Positions 20,883-22,709 of a DNA stretch of 22,709 nucleotides are shown one piece after another. Position 1 is the first letter of the stretch. Every line of letters starts with the position of its first letter. This DNA comes from a virus. The translations under genes were made by a program, and so were the position numbers. The notes under the pieces were generated by a model, which worked only from the letters and a program-made list of their open reading frames with translations, was not told the DNA's origin and made no database searches. The stretch spans positions 1 through 22,709 of the IMG/VR virus record IMGVR_UViG_3300027759_000454. One strand, 5' to 3'.

Positions 20883-21894
20883 ACGCCGCACCTATGACGG
20901 TGACGGGATCACGCCGATTGTCCGCCGAATCGTCGAGGCACACCCGGACGCGCCGGCGCGGACGCTCGCCCGCCGGATCGTCGCCGAGACGAACGGGGCA
21001 CTGACGCTCGAGCAGGCCCGCACTCGGGTGCGACTCGCTCTCGGATTGTGCGGGTCCGCCAGGCGGAAGGAAGCCCCCAGCAAGCAACTGCACCGCGAGC
21101 CGCGGCCGGCCGGCACGCTGATGGCAATGCCGCCGAGCCAGGCCGAGCCCTGGCTGCCGTTCGACCTCGGGATCGTCGGCAAGGTAGGCATCCTGTCTGA
21201 CATCCACGTGCCTTACCACGACGAGACGGCGCTGCGGGCCGCAGTCGATCACCTCCAGGGCGAGAAGATCGACGCCTTACTGCTGAACGGCGATTGGGCA
21301 GACTTCTACTCGATCAGCCGGCACGAGAAGAATCCGAAGCACCGCAACTTTAAGAACGAGCTGCACGCCGGCCGCGATCTTTTGAAGTGGATGCGGCAGG
21401 AGTTCCCCGGCATTCGCATCGTCGCCAAACTCGGGAACCATGAAGAGAGGTGGGAATCTTGGCTATTCCAGCACGCCCCCGAAATCAGCGACGACCCGAT
21501 CATGGGAATCGACAATTGGTACGGCTTTGAGCGGCTCGGGATCGAGTTGGTAAAGGACAAGCGGATCATTCTCTGCGGTGCGTTGCCGGTGCTGCACGGG
21601 CACGAAAAGGGCAACGGGATCAGCTCGCCGGTGAATCAAGCCCGCGGGGCGTTCATGCGTCTGCATCACACCGTGCTCGAAGGCCACGGGCACCGCACCT
21701 CGACACACTCTGAGCCCGACATGATGGGATCGGAGACGGTGTGCTTCTCGACAGGGTGCTTGTGTGACATGCGGCCCGCCTACGCACGGCTGAACAAATG
21801 GAACCACGGCGCTGCGGTCGTGGCGGTCCACGCCGACCGCTCGTTCGACGTTGAGAACTTCCGCATCCAGGCTGGCAAGGTACGCCAATCGTGA
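20875..21894 (+). CDS. calcineurin-like metallophosphoesterase
   Basis: A 339-residue protein with the complete set of calcineurin-fold motifs in order: SDIHVP (Asp109, His111), NGDWAD (Asp140, with a W in GDxxD), LGNHEER (Asn188, His189), VLHGHE (His241, His243) and GHGHRT (His271, His273). These bind two divalent metals and hydrolyse phosphomonoesters or diesters; nucleic acids or cyclic nucleotides are possible substrates. The N-terminal 80 residues (IVRRIVEAHPDAPARTLARRIVAETNG, EQARTRVRLALG) are helical and look like a winged/HTH-type DNA-binding arm, suggesting a DNA-directed enzyme. The ATG overlaps the end of the metalloprotease gene. Confidence 0.86.
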   Translation: MARRRTYDGDGITPIVRRIVEAHPDAPARTLARRIVAETNGALTLEQARTRVRLALGLCGSARRKEAPSKQLHREPRPAGTLMAMPPSQAEPWLPFDLGIVGKVGILSDIHVPYHDETALRAAVDHLQGEKIDALLLNGDWADFYSISRHEKNPKHRNFKNELHAGRDLLKWMRQEFPGIRIVAKLGNHEERWESWLFQHAPEISDDPIMGIDNWYGFERLGIELVKDKRIILCGALPVLHGHEKGNGISSPVNQARGAFMRLHHTVLEGHGHRTSTHSEPDMMGSETVCFSTGCLCDMRPAYARLNKWNHGAAVVAVHADRSFDVENFRIQAGKVRQS

Positions 21895-22436
21895 CAGACG
21901 CCGACCTCGTTACGATCGACCAACGCATCCAGAGGGCCGGTGCCTCCAACTGTTGGACGGGCACACTCGGCTCTCTTGCCGGCGATGCTCGGCGGCTGGT
22001 GCGACACATTCAGGAGACGCGGCGAATGGCATGCGAATACCCGGTTGACCACATCCTGCAAGGCGAGCGCGAACTGAAGCACTTCCCCGGCGACGAGATC
22101 GAGCCGGAGGCGACGTTGATCGAGGAGGCGGAAGGCCCGCCGGTGGCCGTGCAGCTTCTCGACACGGCACGGGCCGCCGTCCTCGACCGCCACCGCGTCT
22201 ACGGCCCGCCCCAAGAGCATTTCCAAAGGACGGTGGGCATGGTCAACAGCCTATTCGCCTCGGTGCTGCGACGGCCGCTGACAACGTCCGATTGGGCTCG
22301 GATCATGCTGCTCGACAAGCTCGCCCGCGACCTCGGGCCGCGGCCCCACCCTGACAACGCCGTTGACCTCGCCGGCTACGCGGCATGCCTCGCCGAGTGC
22401 CAAGCGTCCGCACCCCCTGCGGACGGCACGACGTGA
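21891..22436 (+). CDS. DUF6378-type phage protein
   Basis: A 181-residue protein starting at GTG 21891 in a GTGA overlap. The N-terminal half (IDQRIQRAGASNCWTGTLGSLAGDARRLVRHIQETRR) is helical and unfamiliar. The C-terminal part RHRVYGPPQEHFQRTVGMVNSLFA, SDWARIMLLDKLARDLG and HPDNAVDLAGYAACL matches the DUF6378 pattern R-x-x-x-Y-G-x-P ... K-x-A-R ... D-x-x-D-x-A-G-Y-A, a family common in phages with no settled function (it resembles MazG-type helical proteins in layout). I am fairly sure of the family and have no basis for a reaction. Confidence 0.78.
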   Translation: MTDADLVTIDQRIQRAGASNCWTGTLGSLAGDARRLVRHIQETRRMACEYPVDHILQGERELKHFPGDEIEPEATLIEEAEGPPVAVQLLDTARAAVLDRHRVYGPPQEHFQRTVGMVNSLFASVLRRPLTTSDWARIMLLDKLARDLGPRPHPDNAVDLAGYAACLAECQASAPPADGTT

Positions 22437-22461
22437 GCCGTAGCGTGGGGGGAGGTGGCAC

Positions 22462-22701
22462 ATGATCTCACGGCCGACGCACTGGCGAACCGGTCCCAAC
22501 GGCCGGGAAGCGGTGGCATCCGCCGGGGACTTCGTGTCGCTCGAGCGACTGCTGACAGCGGGCGAGAAGTCAGGCCGCATTACTTCCCGACCGGAACGAA
22601 CGGACCGCGAGATCGAGGTGATCGCCTACCGGCTGGGCTGGACGGTGGCCGAAGTCCGGCGGGCGATAGCACGGGGACGCACGGAGATCTTCGATGCCTG
22701 A
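22462..22701 (+). CDS. small basic hypothetical protein with possible HTH
   Basis: A 79-residue protein with GGGGGAGG (22446-22453) before ATG 22462. The C-terminal half DREIEVIAYRLGWTVAEVRRAIARGRTEIF has the helix-turn-helix look of sigma-region-4 or Xre-type domains (E-V-I-A-x-R-L-G-W-T-V-A-E-V-R-R). The N-terminal half is short and polar. It could be a DNA-binding regulator of late genes, but nothing here tests that. The gap before it (22437-22461) contains no other feature. Confidence 0.55.
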   Translation: MISRPTHWRTGPNGREAVASAGDFVSLERLLTAGEKSGRITSRPERTDREIEVIAYRLGWTVAEVRRAIARGRTEIFDA

Positions 22702-22709
22702 CTCTCTCG
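22694..22709 (+). CDS. start of a further gene (partial)
   Basis: ATG 22694 overlaps the end of the small basic protein gene and reads MPDSL to the window edge. Overlapping starts are the rule in this operon, so this may be the next gene, but five codons are too few for confidence. Confidence 0.3.

Noticed and set aside
1-22709. tRNA genes, integrase, repressor, att sites or CRISPR array
   Set aside because: I looked for cloverleaf-like sequences, recombinase motifs and regular repeats and saw none in this window.

Overview
This window is a densely packed, high-GC virion-assembly region of a tailed dsDNA phage or prophage. Every supported gene is on the + strand, and the largest non-coding gap is about 94 bases. 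The gene order (terminase large subunit, small gpW-position protein, portal, protease fused to major capsid protein, DUF2190-type cement protein, connector, tail genes, tape measure, tail tip) is that of a lambda/HK97-like phage with a long non-contractile tail. The absence of sheath and baseplate genes supports a siphovirus. Several small proteins (the short ORF before the portal, the cysteine-rich MDAWG-type protein, the two-frame tail chaperone, the collagen-like fibre protein) look to me like those of phages and prophages of Planctomycetota. That host assignment is an inference from memory of protein styles. There is no integrase, repressor, tRNA or att site here, so prophage versus free phage cannot be decided.

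Layout. 48-7049: DNA packaging and head (TerL, gpW-position protein, portal with an extra C-terminal domain, protease-capsid fusion, cement protein bracketed by two strong RNA hairpins, predicted head-tail connector). 7054-9368: a collagen-like protein, a fibre/adhesin-like protein of lower GC, a small unknown and an HNH nuclease. 9427-12882: four glycan-related genes (GH130-like beta-propeller, HtrL/YibB-like protein, GT2 glycosyltransferase, GT2 glycosyltransferase with TPR-like tail) sitting inside the structural operon. 12879-15927: tail completion (tail-terminator-like, HK97-gp10-like), three tandem small tail-tube-like proteins, and a tail assembly chaperone pair joined by a predicted -1 ribosomal frameshift. 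15931-20564: tape measure and tail-tip/fibre-region proteins, one with a cysteine cluster. 20601-22709: a mini zinc metalloprotease, a calcineurin-like phosphoesterase, a DUF6378-type protein, a small basic protein and the start of another gene.

Most gene junctions overlap by 1-4 bases (ATGA, GTGA, TGATG or TAATG), which points to one or a few long late transcripts with translational coupling. The most interesting part is the glycan cassette. It lies directly downstream of the collagen-like and adhesin genes and is coupled to the first tail gene, so glycosylation of the virion (possibly of the collagen-like fibre) or of the host surface late in infection is a testable hypothesis. Secondary highlights are the frameshift site, the triplicated tail-tube-like genes, the two hairpins around the cement gene, and a recurrent C-rich motif at gene junctions.
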